From DALYDK01 sp031973215 (lineage in GTDB: Bacteria; Patescibacteriota; Saccharimonadia; Saccharimonadales; CAIOMD01), in NCBI GenBank assembly GCA_031973215.1, contig DALYDK010000006.1, positions 1 through 56,361 on the forward strand: DNA of 56,361 nucleotides, written 5' to 3'. The position numbers and the translations under genes were made by a program. This document shows, one piece after another, positions 32,523 through 41,841 of this stretch. The notes under the pieces are model-generated. The model worked only from the letters and a program-made list of their open reading frames with translations. It ran no database searches and had not been told where the DNA came from. Positions within the stretch are counted from its first letter, which is position 1, and each line of letters starts with the position of its first letter.

Positions 32523-33852
32523 ATTAGACCCAGCAAGCCACAAAAAAGGTGTTTTAGGTTTCGGAAGCCTAGAAGCTATGCCGCAAGAGGAATTAGAAAC
32601 CAATAAAAGCCAACCTAACGAAGAGGCCGTACTTTTGGCATTAATTAATGCTAGAAAAGCTGAAAGAACCCAAGGGTCATATTCGAATGAATTATATACA
32701 TTAGTAGCAGGTTATTTGGGAGACGATCAGGCAACTGCTGACTCTAGGCCACTAGCTACCGGCAATTCCCCCGAGCGAGTTTCACAATTAGAATCTTTAA
32801 TATTAGACGTAGAATCTAAGGGTGGAACCGTTACTTTTGAAGAATACATACCAACGACCAATTCCGATACAACGACCCAAGATCCAGAAGGACAATCAAA
32901 AAATAAACTTCAAGAATTACTAAAAAATCACACAAAAACAAAGGTAGCATTTGGTGCTGTTGCATTAATAGCAGGCGGACTATTTTTTGCAGATAATAAA
33001 CTTGAAGATGGCTTATTGGCACACATGCCATTAATTAGTACTTACTTTGAAAAGCCGGCGCCACCTACACAAGAAGAACTTGTCGGTACGGCAGAAACAC
33101 TTGCCAGAAAAACATCTATAGAAAAACCACTATTCACGGAACCTTTCCCAATAAGTACATCGAACGAATCAAATACAGAACCTGAATTATCTTTACCAAT
33201 AAACTACTCCACAACCAGCACAGACGGCCAAGAGCTAACTCTTGCTAACGGGGTAAGAATGGCAGCGGTTAACCCATATTTACAAGTTAATTACAGTTAT
33301 AACTTACAGCAGTTGCGAAAAGGACTTACTTATAACCCAGAAACGCAAAAAGTTAGCGTTCCAACCGAAGCATTAAATTTGCAGTTTCTGCTATTAGCTC
33401 CTCCGCAATCCAACCAGACCATAAACGGCAAAACTCCTCAGTTTGCTTACCGAATAGCCGGTGCGGTCGGTGAAAATGAGGCAATTATAGAAGAGATAAA
33501 ACAGCAAAATAATGACTTTAGCGCTAAAGACATTAAGGTTTTTATGGATCAGCTATCTAATCCTGCTAATGAAACAGCTATTAGCATGCAAATAACTCAA
33601 GATACATTCAAGCAGCTTTTGGCTGACCCAGATTTTTTGAAGGCAATAAATGATCGAATTAACCAGAAAATTCAAGATGATATTAAAGTTATTAACCCTG
33701 ACTTATCAGCCGAGCCTTTCCAGCTTACCGAAGAATTTGTTACCAGCTTAAATAATTCATTTTCAAGTAGTTATAAATCTACGCCATTAACTGGCGGGTT
33801 GACGCTAGGAAGTAATATAAGTGGGCTAAACCCAAATCAAGAAATTAAGTAA
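32515..33852 (+). CDS. Single-pass envelope protein
   Basis: A 445-residue protein starting at 32515 (MSKLDPASHKK), 6 nt after AGGAG; the ATG at 32500 lies before that site. It has a cytoplasmic hydrophilic region of about 140 residues, a membrane helix (VAFGAVALIAGGLFFA, about 145-160), a Pro/Thr-rich stretch and an extracytoplasmic domain of about 270 residues. No Cys, no catalytic motif recognised. It repeats the long-cytoplasmic-arm topology of its operon neighbours. Confidence 0.65.
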   Translation: MSKLDPASHKKGVLGFGSLEAMPQEELETNKSQPNEEAVLLALINARKAERTQGSYSNELYTLVAGYLGDDQATADSRPLATGNSPERVSQLESLILDVESKGGTVTFEEYIPTTNSDTTTQDPEGQSKNKLQELLKNHTKTKVAFGAVALIAGGLFFADNKLEDGLLAHMPLISTYFEKPAPPTQEELVGTAETLARKTSIEKPLFTEPFPISTSNESNTEPELSLPINYSTTSTDGQELTLANGVRMAAVNPYLQVNYSYNLQQLRKGLTYNPETQKVSVPTEALNLQFLLLAPPQSNQTINGKTPQFAYRIAGAVGENEAIIEEIKQQNNDFSAKDIKVFMDQLSNPANETAISMQITQDTFKQLLADPDFLKAINDRINQKIQDDIKVINPDLSAEPFQLTEEFVTSLNNSFSSSYKSTPLTGGLTLGSNISGLNPNQEIK

Positions 33853-33871
33853 TCTAAACGGAGCTAAAGCA

Positions 33872-34762
33872 ATGTCTATTTATCAAGAACCAACAATACC
33901 AAACCATCAAAAAGATGAGTTAGATTCTTGGCTTGGAGATTGGTTTGAAGAATCAGATATTATTGTCGACAGCAATAATAACCTCGCCATAGAAGAAGCG
34001 CCGGATAGTTATGAAGCTACTAATGATAATGTTCTTAATTCTGCTCTTAATGGCATAAATTCTCTTAAGGAAATACAATCCGCTATTGAGTCATTTGCAA
34101 GCAATACAAGAGAGCAAGTCGAAATCAATAAAGATATGGCCAATCAGTTTTGGCAATTAATAGAAGGGCTTGTTCAGGTTGCTCATAGCATAGATTCCTT
34201 GGTAGAAAAAGAAAGGCCGCTACTTACTGCATCAGATGCCGCAAGTTCTATGCTAAAAAACCAACTTGTTGAATATGGATTAGACTATCAGTTGCTCGAT
34301 CAGTACAGTTCCGATCTTGAAAATTTATATGATCAATTAAGTATCATCAATACTCGAATTAGTTTGAATGAAAAAATCATTCGTAGCCGCGAAAACACAC
34401 CTGGAATAAGTAGAAACCCCAACAAACATCTAGAAGACCCACATGTTACATCGGCCATCGATAAAAAATCACTTCTTTTTGCAGAAAAAGCAGAAATAGA
34501 ATCAGAAATAGAAAAACTACAGAATCAAATACATGAAGTTAGCTCAATTATAGCATCACAAACAGAAGCTCAGGCTCAGTACAGCCGACAAGCTCAAGAC
34601 ATAAGAGATAATATTATTGCTCAAGCAGAATCAAAACTTGCATCAGCTGTTCTAAAAGTAGGTGAAACTATAAATAATAATCCCGCTGTTAATAAAGCAA
34701 TGATGCAGGCGGCGTTAGCACAGTCCCTAGAACAAGACGCTGGTAAATCAATAGAGAGCTAA
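33872..34762 (+). CDS. Coiled-coil cytosolic protein
   Basis: A 296-residue protein without a signal or membrane helix, dominated by long helices: residues 55-110 and 140-290 are rich in Glu/Gln/Lys/Ala with heptad-like spacing (LENLYDQLSIINTRISLNEKII, then EIEKLQNQIHEVSSII). A scaffold or chaperone for the surrounding membrane proteins is a reasonable inference. GGAG stands 11 nt upstream of the ATG (CGGAGCTAAAGCA). Confidence 0.65.
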   Translation: MSIYQEPTIPNHQKDELDSWLGDWFEESDIIVDSNNNLAIEEAPDSYEATNDNVLNSALNGINSLKEIQSAIESFASNTREQVEINKDMANQFWQLIEGLVQVAHSIDSLVEKERPLLTASDAASSMLKNQLVEYGLDYQLLDQYSSDLENLYDQLSIINTRISLNEKIIRSRENTPGISRNPNKHLEDPHVTSAIDKKSLLFAEKAEIESEIEKLQNQIHEVSSIIASQTEAQAQYSRQAQDIRDNIIAQAESKLASAVLKVGETINNNPAVNKAMMQAALAQSLEQDAGKSIES

Positions 34763-34764
34763 CT

Positions 34765-34851
34765 ATGAATTTAGGCAAATATTTAAACACTATCTACGGC
34801 TTTACGGTATTTGCCATGGTTAATATTTTTAAGGCAATAAAACAATGCTAA
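34765..34851 (+). CDS. 28-aa peptide overlapping the hydrolase start
   Basis: A 28-residue frame (starts MNLGKYLNTIYGF, ends KAIKQC) fills the whole 82-bp gap between the coiled-coil gene and the 1211-aa gene. Its TAA (34849-34851) overlaps the start region of the hydrolase ATG (34845), an arrangement typical of translational coupling. The hydrolase has no good Shine-Dalgarno, so ribosomes finishing this peptide may restart there. The peptide is hydrophobic and could also be a tiny membrane protein. Confidence 0.4.
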   Translation: MNLGKYLNTIYGFTVFAMVNIFKAIKQC

Positions 34852-37800
34852 AAAGAAAAAAAATTTCCCAGGCTATATCTACCAATCATGAACAAGGTGG
34901 GCAGAGCTCTTTGTATCAAGAAAGTAACGAAACGGTCGAAAATTCTATAAGCAAAGAATACCTAAGTACCTTATTAAGTAGAGTAGAGGACACGGCTATA
35001 AATATTGGCATTGAGCTAGCCAAGAAAAACTTAATAAAAGCCGACACTTCAGAAGAAGAACTTTTAAAAATTAGTATTTCAGCTCTTAGTCCATTAGCCT
35101 TGAATGTCGCAGAGCATGTTTCAGAATTGTCACAAAACCCTAATAGTCAACACAATATCAACCAAATGGCTTATGAAATTATAGTTAATAATCATTCCGC
35201 CGTTGCCCTGAGTGCTAGGTTTGCAAAGGCTGCCAATAACAGCCGGCCAGCAACTAAAAAAACTATTGCTGCACTGCAAGAGGCTGTTGCACAATCAAAT
35301 CCTTCTTCTGAAACAAGAATAAAAATTGCTGGTGAACTTAGCAAAAATATTGTTAACAGTTATTTAGACACCACTAAGAAAATTTCACCCAGCAAGGCGC
35401 AAAATAGTCGTTATTGTGTAGATATTTTATTGCCAAATCCTTTGGTAGCAACCACATCAACAGATCCGGTCATTTTGGGAGTAGCCAGTATAGTAGCCGT
35501 CGACTCAGCCATTGAAGAGGCCAAAAAAGACTCAGACTATACTAAAACAGTAGAAAAAATCGAACATTCTAATGATATTATCAGCAGGTTTAAGGTTGCC
35601 TTGTCTGCTCAATTAGCCGCTTCTGATATAGCATTAGGACAAAGCCCACGAACTAAAAAATCACACCAAATTCAACAAAGCTTAAATCTCATTAACGCCC
35701 AGGCCGCTAAGGCATTAACAGACAGCTCACTTGGACAAGTTGTTGCAGAAAATTTAAAACCAGTAGTTCCTCAGAGACCAAATCCTGTTTTGGTCGATAT
35801 TTATATAAAAGACGAGCTAGATGTATCGGAAATTCCTGTAGATTACGCCGAGGAAGTTTTATCAAATCCACAACAGTTTAAAAATAGTGATTCTGTGCCA
35901 ACTAATCGTTCCGAACAAAAAGAATCGCAAATTTTACAAAAACCTAGTACTCATAAGAACGCTAAAAGAGCAATGGGCGCCACGGCTACGGCTGCAACAA
36001 TGGCTGCCGTGTCCATGGTTAATTTTGGTTCACCCGCTCAAGCAGCACCTATTAATCCTGGTAGCATAGCAGCTTCTGTATATTTGCCAACCAAAAATAG
36101 CGCAAAATCAATGCAATTTTCGTTCAACGAAAGTCAAAATCTTCAAGACGAAACTAGTGCATCTTCAGAAACTCAGCCTTCTTTGGGCCTTGAAGAAGGG
36201 GCATTGCAACCAGAATCGACAATTCCTAACGAGCAGGTCCTAGCTGATACAACTTCTGAAACAGGCAATAGCTTAGGTATTCCTGCCGAAGATTTACCAA
36301 GTACTAATGACAGCACACAAGATAGTATTATTGCAGACAATAATGTAAGTACACCATCGCCGCAGTCAGACGCAACCCAACCGCCAGAACAGACCGAGCC
36401 AGTCGATCCAACTACCAATAGCTCAATCCAGGACCAATTACCTCCAGATTCAGATCCTGAAAATCCCGAAGATTCTCCAATAGAAAATCCTGCAGATACG
36501 TCACCAACTACTCCATTAGTTCCAGACAATCAAATAACCGATAAAACTGTTGTTTCGCCTATTGGTACCGAAGCGGTACTTATAGAAGATATTTTTAGCC
36601 CTGACGATTCAACGGTGCAACCTACGGAACCCGTCACCGATTCTTCTGCTATCCCAGAACCTACGGTAGAAGAAGATGCAACAAATTCAGAACAACCAAC
36701 AGAGCCAGCTGTTATTGTTTACCCAGCCACGCCAACTAACGAATCGGCTAATGAACATATAGTTATTGAACTTAACCCAGCAAGTATTACAGAAGAAACA
36801 GCAGTGTCGGCACCACAGGCAACTCAAGTAGTTGAACAAGAGCAAACTGCCATAATATTAGAAGACAAATCCCAGGCCCATAAATTATCACTTAATTTAG
36901 CAGAACAATATACTGCAGAAAATTATAATTTTAATCAAAACGACATCAATTCATACCTAGAGGCTTTAACCAAAGACCAACTGACAAACATGCTTAGTAA
37001 GATAGAAGATTCATCAAAAAAGATAGAATCTAAAAAACAAGTAGATGAATTAATTGCCTACGCCAAGCTCATTAGCGAACGCCCTGGTTTAATCGAAAAC
37101 GCAGCATTTTTAACAAAAGTAGAGTCCTTAATTAAAAGCACTCCAAAAGCCTACAAAAAACAACCTGCTCTATATGCATTGTTACTAAATAACAGCCAAG
37201 AAGGGGTTGGCGCTAATGAAAAATACTTAAATGGCGCAAGCACTAGTTCTGCCGTGGCAGATAGATACATTAAGCTGCTTACTACAGCAGCAGTGGCTAA
37301 TGCATCAGAAAAGGCTATTGCCGAATTGCCATCCTTCAACGATTCTTACCAAGAATCTGACGGCAATCAACCAAACAATGCCGAAAAAGTAGAAATTAAA
37401 GTAAACGAATCAGCTCTAAAACTAGCCGTAGAAAAATATGCTCAAGCAGATGTAAAAAGCAATCCAGAAAAATTAGAATATTTCCAGAAATTAATTCTAG
37501 CCATTGCCAAAGAAGCCGCCAAAAGCCATGCAGATGTAAATTTGTCAGTTGTTGCCGCCCAGGGTGCTCTTGAAACTGGCTGGGGTGTTCATGCCCACGG
37601 CAATAATCTGTTTGGAATAAAAGCTGGCTCCGATTGGGACGGCCCAGTTTTTAAAGGCAAAACCTGGGAAGTAATCAATGGTCAAAGAATAGATGCCGAA
37701 CTTGCTTTTAGGGCATACAAAAATCCAGAAGAATCAGTAGCAGATAGGCTCAAACTAGTTGGTCCGGGGCATCAAAATTTTGAAAAGGGATGCGCTGAAA

Positions 37801-38480
37801 CAGTAGACAGTTACCTAAGAAGCCTCCAGCACGAAACTGGTAGTGGTCCTAAGTGTAAAATACTTGTCCGTGGCAAGTTAGCTTACGCTACCGACCCAAG
37901 TTACGAAATCACTATAAAAAGCATTATTGCCAACAACAATATAGAGCAAATTTTTAAAGAAGGCGGGTTAGGTGACTATGCTAAAGCAATTTACGCCGAA
38001 CGTCAAAACCAGGCAGAAAGGTCAAATCGTGGTAACGAATTTGGCAGAAAACCAGAAGTAACTATTCCTCACGGTCAAAAAGTAGCTGAACAGGCAAGGG
38101 AATGGGTAAAATCAGACCCAACTTGCAGTTTTGCAGATGACGGAACTTGTTTTCAGCGCTGCTTAAATATAGTTAGAAAAGCCTGGTCGGGCGTAACCGG
38201 CAAAGATGGTCTCAAAGATTATAGTGCCTACGATGCATACCAAAGATACAAACAAAACGGCTGGGTGAATAAATCAGGTCCTATACCAGTTGGAGCCATT
38301 ATGTGGTCGGCTAATTTAGATAAAATTGAATGGGGCCATGTCTATATATATTTAGGAAACGGTAAAGTAGCATCTAACGATGTATCAACACCTGGACTTT
38401 ATTCAATAACAGAGCTTAACAACAAAAATACCATCTGGAACACACATACTTTCTTAGGATGGAGTGCCTACCACGGTTAA
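34845..38480 (+). CDS. Large cell-wall hydrolase: glucosaminidase plus CHAP/NlpC-like domain
   Basis: A 1211-residue protein. Residues 1-370 are helical and apparently cytoplasmic. Residues 371-400 (KRAMGATATAATMAAVSMVN, then SPAQAAP) look like a signal sequence with an AQA cleavage site but lie deep inside the protein. Residues 430-660 are a Pro/Glu/Thr-rich spacer, 690-860 helical. A glucosaminidase domain (about 880-1045) shows AAQGALETGWG with the catalytic Glu, HGNNLFGIK and AFRAYKNPEESVADR. The C-terminal domain (about 1085-1211) has CFQRCLNIVRKAW and WGHVYIYLGNGKVASND, as in CHAP or NlpC peptidases. Together these cut glycan and peptide bonds of peptidoglycan. Confidence 0.85.
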   Translation: MLKRKKISQAISTNHEQGGQSSLYQESNETVENSISKEYLSTLLSRVEDTAINIGIELAKKNLIKADTSEEELLKISISALSPLALNVAEHVSELSQNPNSQHNINQMAYEIIVNNHSAVALSARFAKAANNSRPATKKTIAALQEAVAQSNPSSETRIKIAGELSKNIVNSYLDTTKKISPSKAQNSRYCVDILLPNPLVATTSTDPVILGVASIVAVDSAIEEAKKDSDYTKTVEKIEHSNDIISRFKVALSAQLAASDIALGQSPRTKKSHQIQQSLNLINAQAAKALTDSSLGQVVAENLKPVVPQRPNPVLVDIYIKDELDVSEIPVDYAEEVLSNPQQFKNSDSVPTNRSEQKESQILQKPSTHKNAKRAMGATATAATMAAVSMVNFGSPAQAAPINPGSIAASVYLPTKNSAKSMQFSFNESQNLQDETSASSETQPSLGLEEGALQPESTIPNEQVLADTTSETGNSLGIPAEDLPSTNDSTQDSIIADNNVSTPSPQSDATQPPEQTEPVDPTTNSSIQDQLPPDSDPENPEDSPIENPADTSPTTPLVPDNQITDKTVVSPIGTEAVLIEDIFSPDDSTVQPTEPVTDSSAIPEPTVEEDATNSEQPTEPAVIVYPATPTNESANEHIVIELNPASITEETAVSAPQATQVVEQEQTAIILEDKSQAHKLSLNLAEQYTAENYNFNQNDINSYLEALTKDQLTNMLSKIEDSSKKIESKKQVDELIAYAKLISERPGLIENAAFLTKVESLIKSTPKAYKKQPALYALLLNNSQEGVGANEKYLNGASTSSAVADRYIKLLTTAAVANASEKAIAELPSFNDSYQESDGNQPNNAEKVEIKVNESALKLAVEKYAQADVKSNPEKLEYFQKLILAIAKEAAKSHADVNLSVVAAQGALETGWGVHAHGNNLFGIKAGSDWDGPVFKGKTWEVINGQRIDAELAFRAYKNPEESVADRLKLVGPGHQNFEKGCAETVDSYLRSLQHETGSGPKCKILVRGKLAYATDPSYEITIKSIIANNNIEQIFKEGGLGDYAKAIYAERQNQAERSNRGNEFGRKPEVTIPHGQKVAEQAREWVKSDPTCSFADDGTCFQRCLNIVRKAWSGVTGKDGLKDYSAYDAYQRYKQNGWVNKSGPIPVGAIMWSANLDKIEWGHVYIYLGNGKVASNDVSTPGLYSITELNNKNTIWNTHTFLGWSAYHG

Positions 38481-38602
38481 ATAGCCCGCTAATAAAATTA
38501 CTCCGCTAGAGGTAGCGTATTGGCACCACCTATAGTGTCGTAAATATAGCGCTTGTAATCTTATTCATTATAGTAGGAGTAATAAATAGTATAATAGTGG
38601 TA

Positions 38603-38899
38603 ATGAATACTACTTATCAAAAAACTGCACAAGTTGGCATAATTAAAGCCTGTTTGCGCTACATAGAAGATCCAAACCGCAATATACTTAGCAGAATTTT
38701 TCTAGCAGCTACGCCTTTTATTATTCTATGGGTACTGTCTCCGTTAGACCTAATGCCAGAAATAATTCTCGGGCCATTAGGCCTCACAGACGATATTTTA
38801 TTATTTATTGGTATATTTTTACTAATAAGACTAGCTTACAGTTTTTATGGCCAAAAAAGATACGTCAAACCCAACAAACAACTCAAAGAGCAAAACTAA
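38603..38899 (+). CDS. DUF1232 membrane protein
   Basis: A 98-residue protein (an alternative start at 38597 adds two residues). The segment ATPFIILWVLSPLDLMPEIILGPLGLTDDILLFIGIFLL contains the DUF1232 signature, SP-D-MP-----G--DD, between two membrane helices. The molecular role of this widespread family (YkvA and relatives) is unknown. TATAAT-like AGTATAATAG lies just before the ATG, again fitting a leaderless message. Confidence 0.85.
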   Translation: MNTTYQKTAQVGIIKACLRYIEDPNRNILSRIFLAATPFIILWVLSPLDLMPEIILGPLGLTDDILLFIGIFLLIRLAYSFYGQKRYVKPNKQLKEQN

Positions 38900-38925
38900 T
38901 CAAGCTAAAGAATAGGCAATAGTAT

Positions 38926-38953
38926 AAATATTGCTAATAGTTAGCAAATATTT
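38926..38953. terminator. Hairpin between convergent genes
   Basis: AAATATTGCTAA (38926-38937) pairs with TTAGCAAATATTT (38941-38953) with one bulged A and a 3-nt loop, at the tail-to-tail junction of the DUF1232 gene and the minus-strand gene. It lacks a long T-run, so a bidirectional terminator is likely but not certain. Confidence 0.45.
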
Positions 38954-40289
38954 AACCCCTAAAAATTGGTATGACTTCTCTGGCAAGTATAGCTTGGTTT
39001 TTAGATATTTCTTGAGCTAGTTCCATCATGTATTCGCTTTTAGCAGATAGCGCATATTGGCGAACTTTTATAGGCGCACCCTCGCTGCTTGGTGGGGCAG
39101 AAGCAATACATACTGGAACCAAATGGGAGACTTGTTTTTTACCGGTGCTTTTTGTATTGAACTTCAATAAATAAACATCAGTTCTTTCTAAGCTGTCTTG
39201 AGTTTCTTTTCTCATGCCAAAGTTCTCAAGAACTTCTTCTGTGCTTTCAAGTTTAAAAAGTTTTATTCCAGACATTTGTCCGTAAAATTTAGCCAGTACT
39301 TTTGCGGGTCCACTCTGATTAGTGTCAAATATATTCTTAAACCATTGAATTTTGCTATCACGATATTTAACTTGCTGCACAACTGAATGATTATCGACCA
39401 AATTCAATAAAACCGCATCAATCATATTTTTTCCCTGTGTTGCAGATACCGTATCTTGTTCAGAATAGCCGTACTGCTCCATAATATCTAGCTCACCAGG
39501 GCCATTATTATTAAATAAATCGGCCAACGCTTCTTTGGCTGGGCATATTCTGGCTCTATGTATTAAACCCATATTTTCATTAATAAAATCTCCGGTTATT
39601 CTAGTATATTTTTCTTTTACCCTAGGTGGCTCTTCAATTTTTACCGTTGATGGCCTAGGTACGTTCCAGGGACTAATTTTTAGCTCCTCGTACAAGTCGT
39701 CTGAAGATACCCCCATATCTTCTCTGAGCTCATTTACTAAACCATTCAAATTAACAACAAGTTTCTGTTGGAATTTTTTTGGCATTAGCCTGAAAGATTC
39801 ATTTTGTCCAATTTCTGGTAAAGGACTGCCAACCAATTCTCTAAAATCAGGCTCTAATACTAATAATAAATCTCTTATTAATTCTCTATTCCTGTAAACA
39901 TTTCGTTGTTCCTCTTGCTCAAGATCGGCTACCGAAAGTTTTAAAAACCTTGTTATAGAATTTCTGAGTTTGTTAATTTTGCCATAAACCTTTTCAGTTG
40001 GTTCAATGTCAGGAATATTACTATATGCACTTACTATGCGTTCAATAAGCTCTGGCTCTACTTCAGTTACATCTTCAATAGATTGTTCTGTTAAGTATTT
40101 AGCAGTAAGCCTTAAGGTATCTTTTTTACTGTACCAGTGCTTATAATCTGGGTTTCCTTTTATTGATTGCATAAATTCTTGAACATAACCAGAAGGAAAG
40201 TACCATTCTGCGTCATCTATATCATGTAGTTCATATTGCACGCCTGGTGTGACAGGAACTTGACTTTTGTTGTCTTCGTGGTTTAACAT
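38952..40289 (-). CDS. Unknown cytosolic protein
   Basis: A 445-residue protein starting at 40289 (MLNHEDNKSQ); this start is set by a minus-strand promoter whose -10 ends 7 nt upstream, and a longer frame to 40325 would begin inside that promoter. It is rich in Glu/Lys/Leu, lacks membrane segments and known motifs. One segment (RARICPAKEALADLFNNN) is conserved-looking but unassigned. It shares its promoter type with the lipoprotein gene at 43320. Confidence 0.65.
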   Translation of the reverse strand: MLNHEDNKSQVPVTPGVQYELHDIDDAEWYFPSGYVQEFMQSIKGNPDYKHWYSKKDTLRLTAKYLTEQSIEDVTEVEPELIERIVSAYSNIPDIEPTEKVYGKINKLRNSITRFLKLSVADLEQEEQRNVYRNRELIRDLLLVLEPDFRELVGSPLPEIGQNESFRLMPKKFQQKLVVNLNGLVNELREDMGVSSDDLYEELKISPWNVPRPSTVKIEEPPRVKEKYTRITGDFINENMGLIHRARICPAKEALADLFNNNGPGELDIMEQYGYSEQDTVSATQGKNMIDAVLLNLVDNHSVVQQVKYRDSKIQWFKNIFDTNQSGPAKVLAKFYGQMSGIKLFKLESTEEVLENFGMRKETQDSLERTDVYLLKFNTKSTGKKQVSHLVPVCIASAPPSSEGAPIKVRQYALSAKSEYMMELAQEISKNQAILAREVIPIFRG

Positions 40290-40296
40290 ATAATAT

Positions 40297-40325
40297 AAAA
40301 TACAACAAAACACCCTAAAAGTCAA
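40297..40325 (-). promoter_or_regulatory. Minus-strand promoter, copy 1 of a conserved type
   Basis: TTGACT (40320-40325) and TATTTT (40297-40302), 17-bp spacer reading TTTAGGGTGTTTTGTTG. The 34-bp block 40301-40334 is nearly identical to 43447-43480. The start codon at 40289 follows 7 nt after the -10, so the mRNA is probably leaderless. Confidence 0.6.
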
Positions 40326-40368
40326 TAATACTTAACTATAAATCAACTAATATTCTGTAAGGTAAATA

Positions 40369-41007
40369 ATGAGCGAAAAATATCACAGTTTTGGATTCGT
40401 CCCAGATAATGAAATTGCTACACAATACGATTATCTTGCGCAATCTGCTTACGCAGGCATAAATGAAGTTATATATTTATCTGGTAACACACCTGTGCAT
40501 CGACCAAATTTTATATTATCTCCCGAACAGCTTAGTGAATTATCGACCATGAATCAACAGGTAAATGGTCAAGTTTCTTTAGAGTCCATATATCCGCCGT
40601 TAGTTAGATCTGGTTACGCTTCACCAAGTAATCCAAAATATTTATTACTTTCAAAAGATTTAACTACAGAAAATGCTAATTTTGTTTTTGGAATGTCCGT
40701 TACAGAAACTGGTTTGTCGCTGCAGTCTGTATATAGATTTTTATCACTAAAAAAAGCCGATCAACAACTCTGCGCCAGGCACATTGCTAGGCACGAGTAT
40801 GGTCATTTACTGGGGCTCGACAGCTCAACAATTAATAGTCAAGATAGGCGTTCGGGTTTATATAGGGGGCATTGTATAAATGAATGTACCATGCATCAGG
40901 TCATGAGCGTCCAAGAAACTATCAAACTTGCTAATTCACTAAAACATAAAAAATTAGCCGGCTTTTGCATAGAGTGCGCTAGCGTCCTTAGGGACATTAA
41001 TTCTTAA
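40369..41007 (+). CDS. Archaemetzincin-like zinc metallopeptidase
   Basis: A 212-residue protein with HEYGHLLGLD (His142, Glu143, His146), the HExxHxxG zinc site of metzincins. Downstream are C169-x3-C173-x-M175 and FCIEC (Cys 200 and 203), which mirror the CxxC-type four-Cys zinc site and Met-turn of archaemetzincins. The third zinc ligand position is Asp rather than His in the usual place, and about 16 extra residues lie before the first Cys. No signal peptide, so cytoplasmic. Archaemetzincins are aminopeptidase-like; activity here is inferred. Confidence 0.78.
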   Translation: MSEKYHSFGFVPDNEIATQYDYLAQSAYAGINEVIYLSGNTPVHRPNFILSPEQLSELSTMNQQVNGQVSLESIYPPLVRSGYASPSNPKYLLLSKDLTTENANFVFGMSVTETGLSLQSVYRFLSLKKADQQLCARHIARHEYGHLLGLDSSTINSQDRRSGLYRGHCINECTMHQVMSVQETIKLANSLKHKKLAGFCIECASVLRDINS

Positions 41008-41059
41008 TTCAATAAAAGAATTATTTACTTTAAATAAAATATTAAAAATCTTGTAATAA

Positions 41060-41088
41060 TTGCAGGAACTAACAAAATATAGTATAGT
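41060..41088 (+). promoter_or_regulatory. Promoter for a leaderless transcript
   Basis: TTGCAG (41060-41065) and TATAGT (41083-41088), 17-bp spacer. The ATG at 41097 is 8 nt beyond the -10 and has no Shine-Dalgarno. Confidence 0.65.
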
Positions 41089-41096
41089 AATCTTTT

Positions 41097-41756
41097 ATGA
41101 TAGAGAAAGACAAAATACCAGATGATCTTTCAGCAGCGGCGGAACGGGCAAAGCAAGAAATAAAAAAAGAATTTGCTGTTAGCAAAAAATGGTCCGTGGC
41201 TTGTGCTATTGGCGCAGCTACTGCTGGCGCAATTACTATTACCGCCCTAGACAATGAGCATGAAAACTTGGCTTTAGCTTCTATGCTAACTGGTGCAATC
41301 GGTGCTCCGGCGTTAGCAATTAAAAGGAACGCAATTGCTGTTAATAAGTCAGAAAATATAGTAGATAAATTTCATTCAGATAATGATATTTCTTTTGACG
41401 GCATGCCTTCTATTTATAAAACTGTAGTTTCTGTAACCCCTTGGGGCAATATTGAAGAAAACCGCGAAACAGACCCAATTAGCCTTCCAACTTACCTAAA
41501 AAGGCCTTATTTAGGTATTGGTAGCCTGTCAATTACCTTACCAAGTGCAGTTATTTTTAACAGGTCGCCTAGTGAAATAAGCACAGAAGGAACACTTGCT
41601 AGCCTGGCCTTATCTTCGGTTGCTGCAGTGTCGCTATATTTATCATTAGAAAACGACTCAGAAAATTCCCGGGCATTTTGCCGACAAATAGATAACCTAG
41701 CAAAAGGCAATTTAGAAATGGAAATTCCATTTTCACAAACCACCCTAGAAGATTAG
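41097..41756 (+). CDS. Unknown membrane protein
   Basis: A 219-residue protein with an acidic/basic N-terminus (about 28 residues) and four hydrophobic segments: two at about 30-50 and 56-80, and two at about 140-158 and 165-180. The loop between carries a conserved-looking VVSVTPWGNIEENRETDPISL. No family recognised. Leaderless start at 41097. A bidirectional terminator follows. Confidence 0.65.
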   Translation: MIEKDKIPDDLSAAAERAKQEIKKEFAVSKKWSVACAIGAATAGAITITALDNEHENLALASMLTGAIGAPALAIKRNAIAVNKSENIVDKFHSDNDISFDGMPSIYKTVVSVTPWGNIEENRETDPISLPTYLKRPYLGIGSLSITLPSAVIFNRSPSEISTEGTLASLALSSVAAVSLYLSLENDSENSRAFCRQIDNLAKGNLEMEIPFSQTTLED

Positions 41757-41791
41757 TCATATTTAGTAATATAAATCTCTTATAAAAGAAT

Positions 41792-41830
41792 AAACCCCGC
41801 CCAGCTTTTTACGGCCAGGCGGGGTTTTTT
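41792..41830. terminator. Bidirectional intrinsic terminator
   Basis: AAACCCCGCC (41792-41801) pairs with GGCGGGGTTT (41818-41827) around a 16-nt loop, with a T6 run on the plus side and an AT-rich run on the minus side. It separates the two convergent genes. Confidence 0.9.
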
Positions 41831-41841
41831 GCGTTGCGGTT

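Noticed and set aside
38481..38602. tRNA or other RNA gene in the gap after the hydrolase
   Set aside because: A small CGCT/AGCG stem is present, but there is no T-loop motif or cloverleaf. No tRNA was recognised anywhere in the window.
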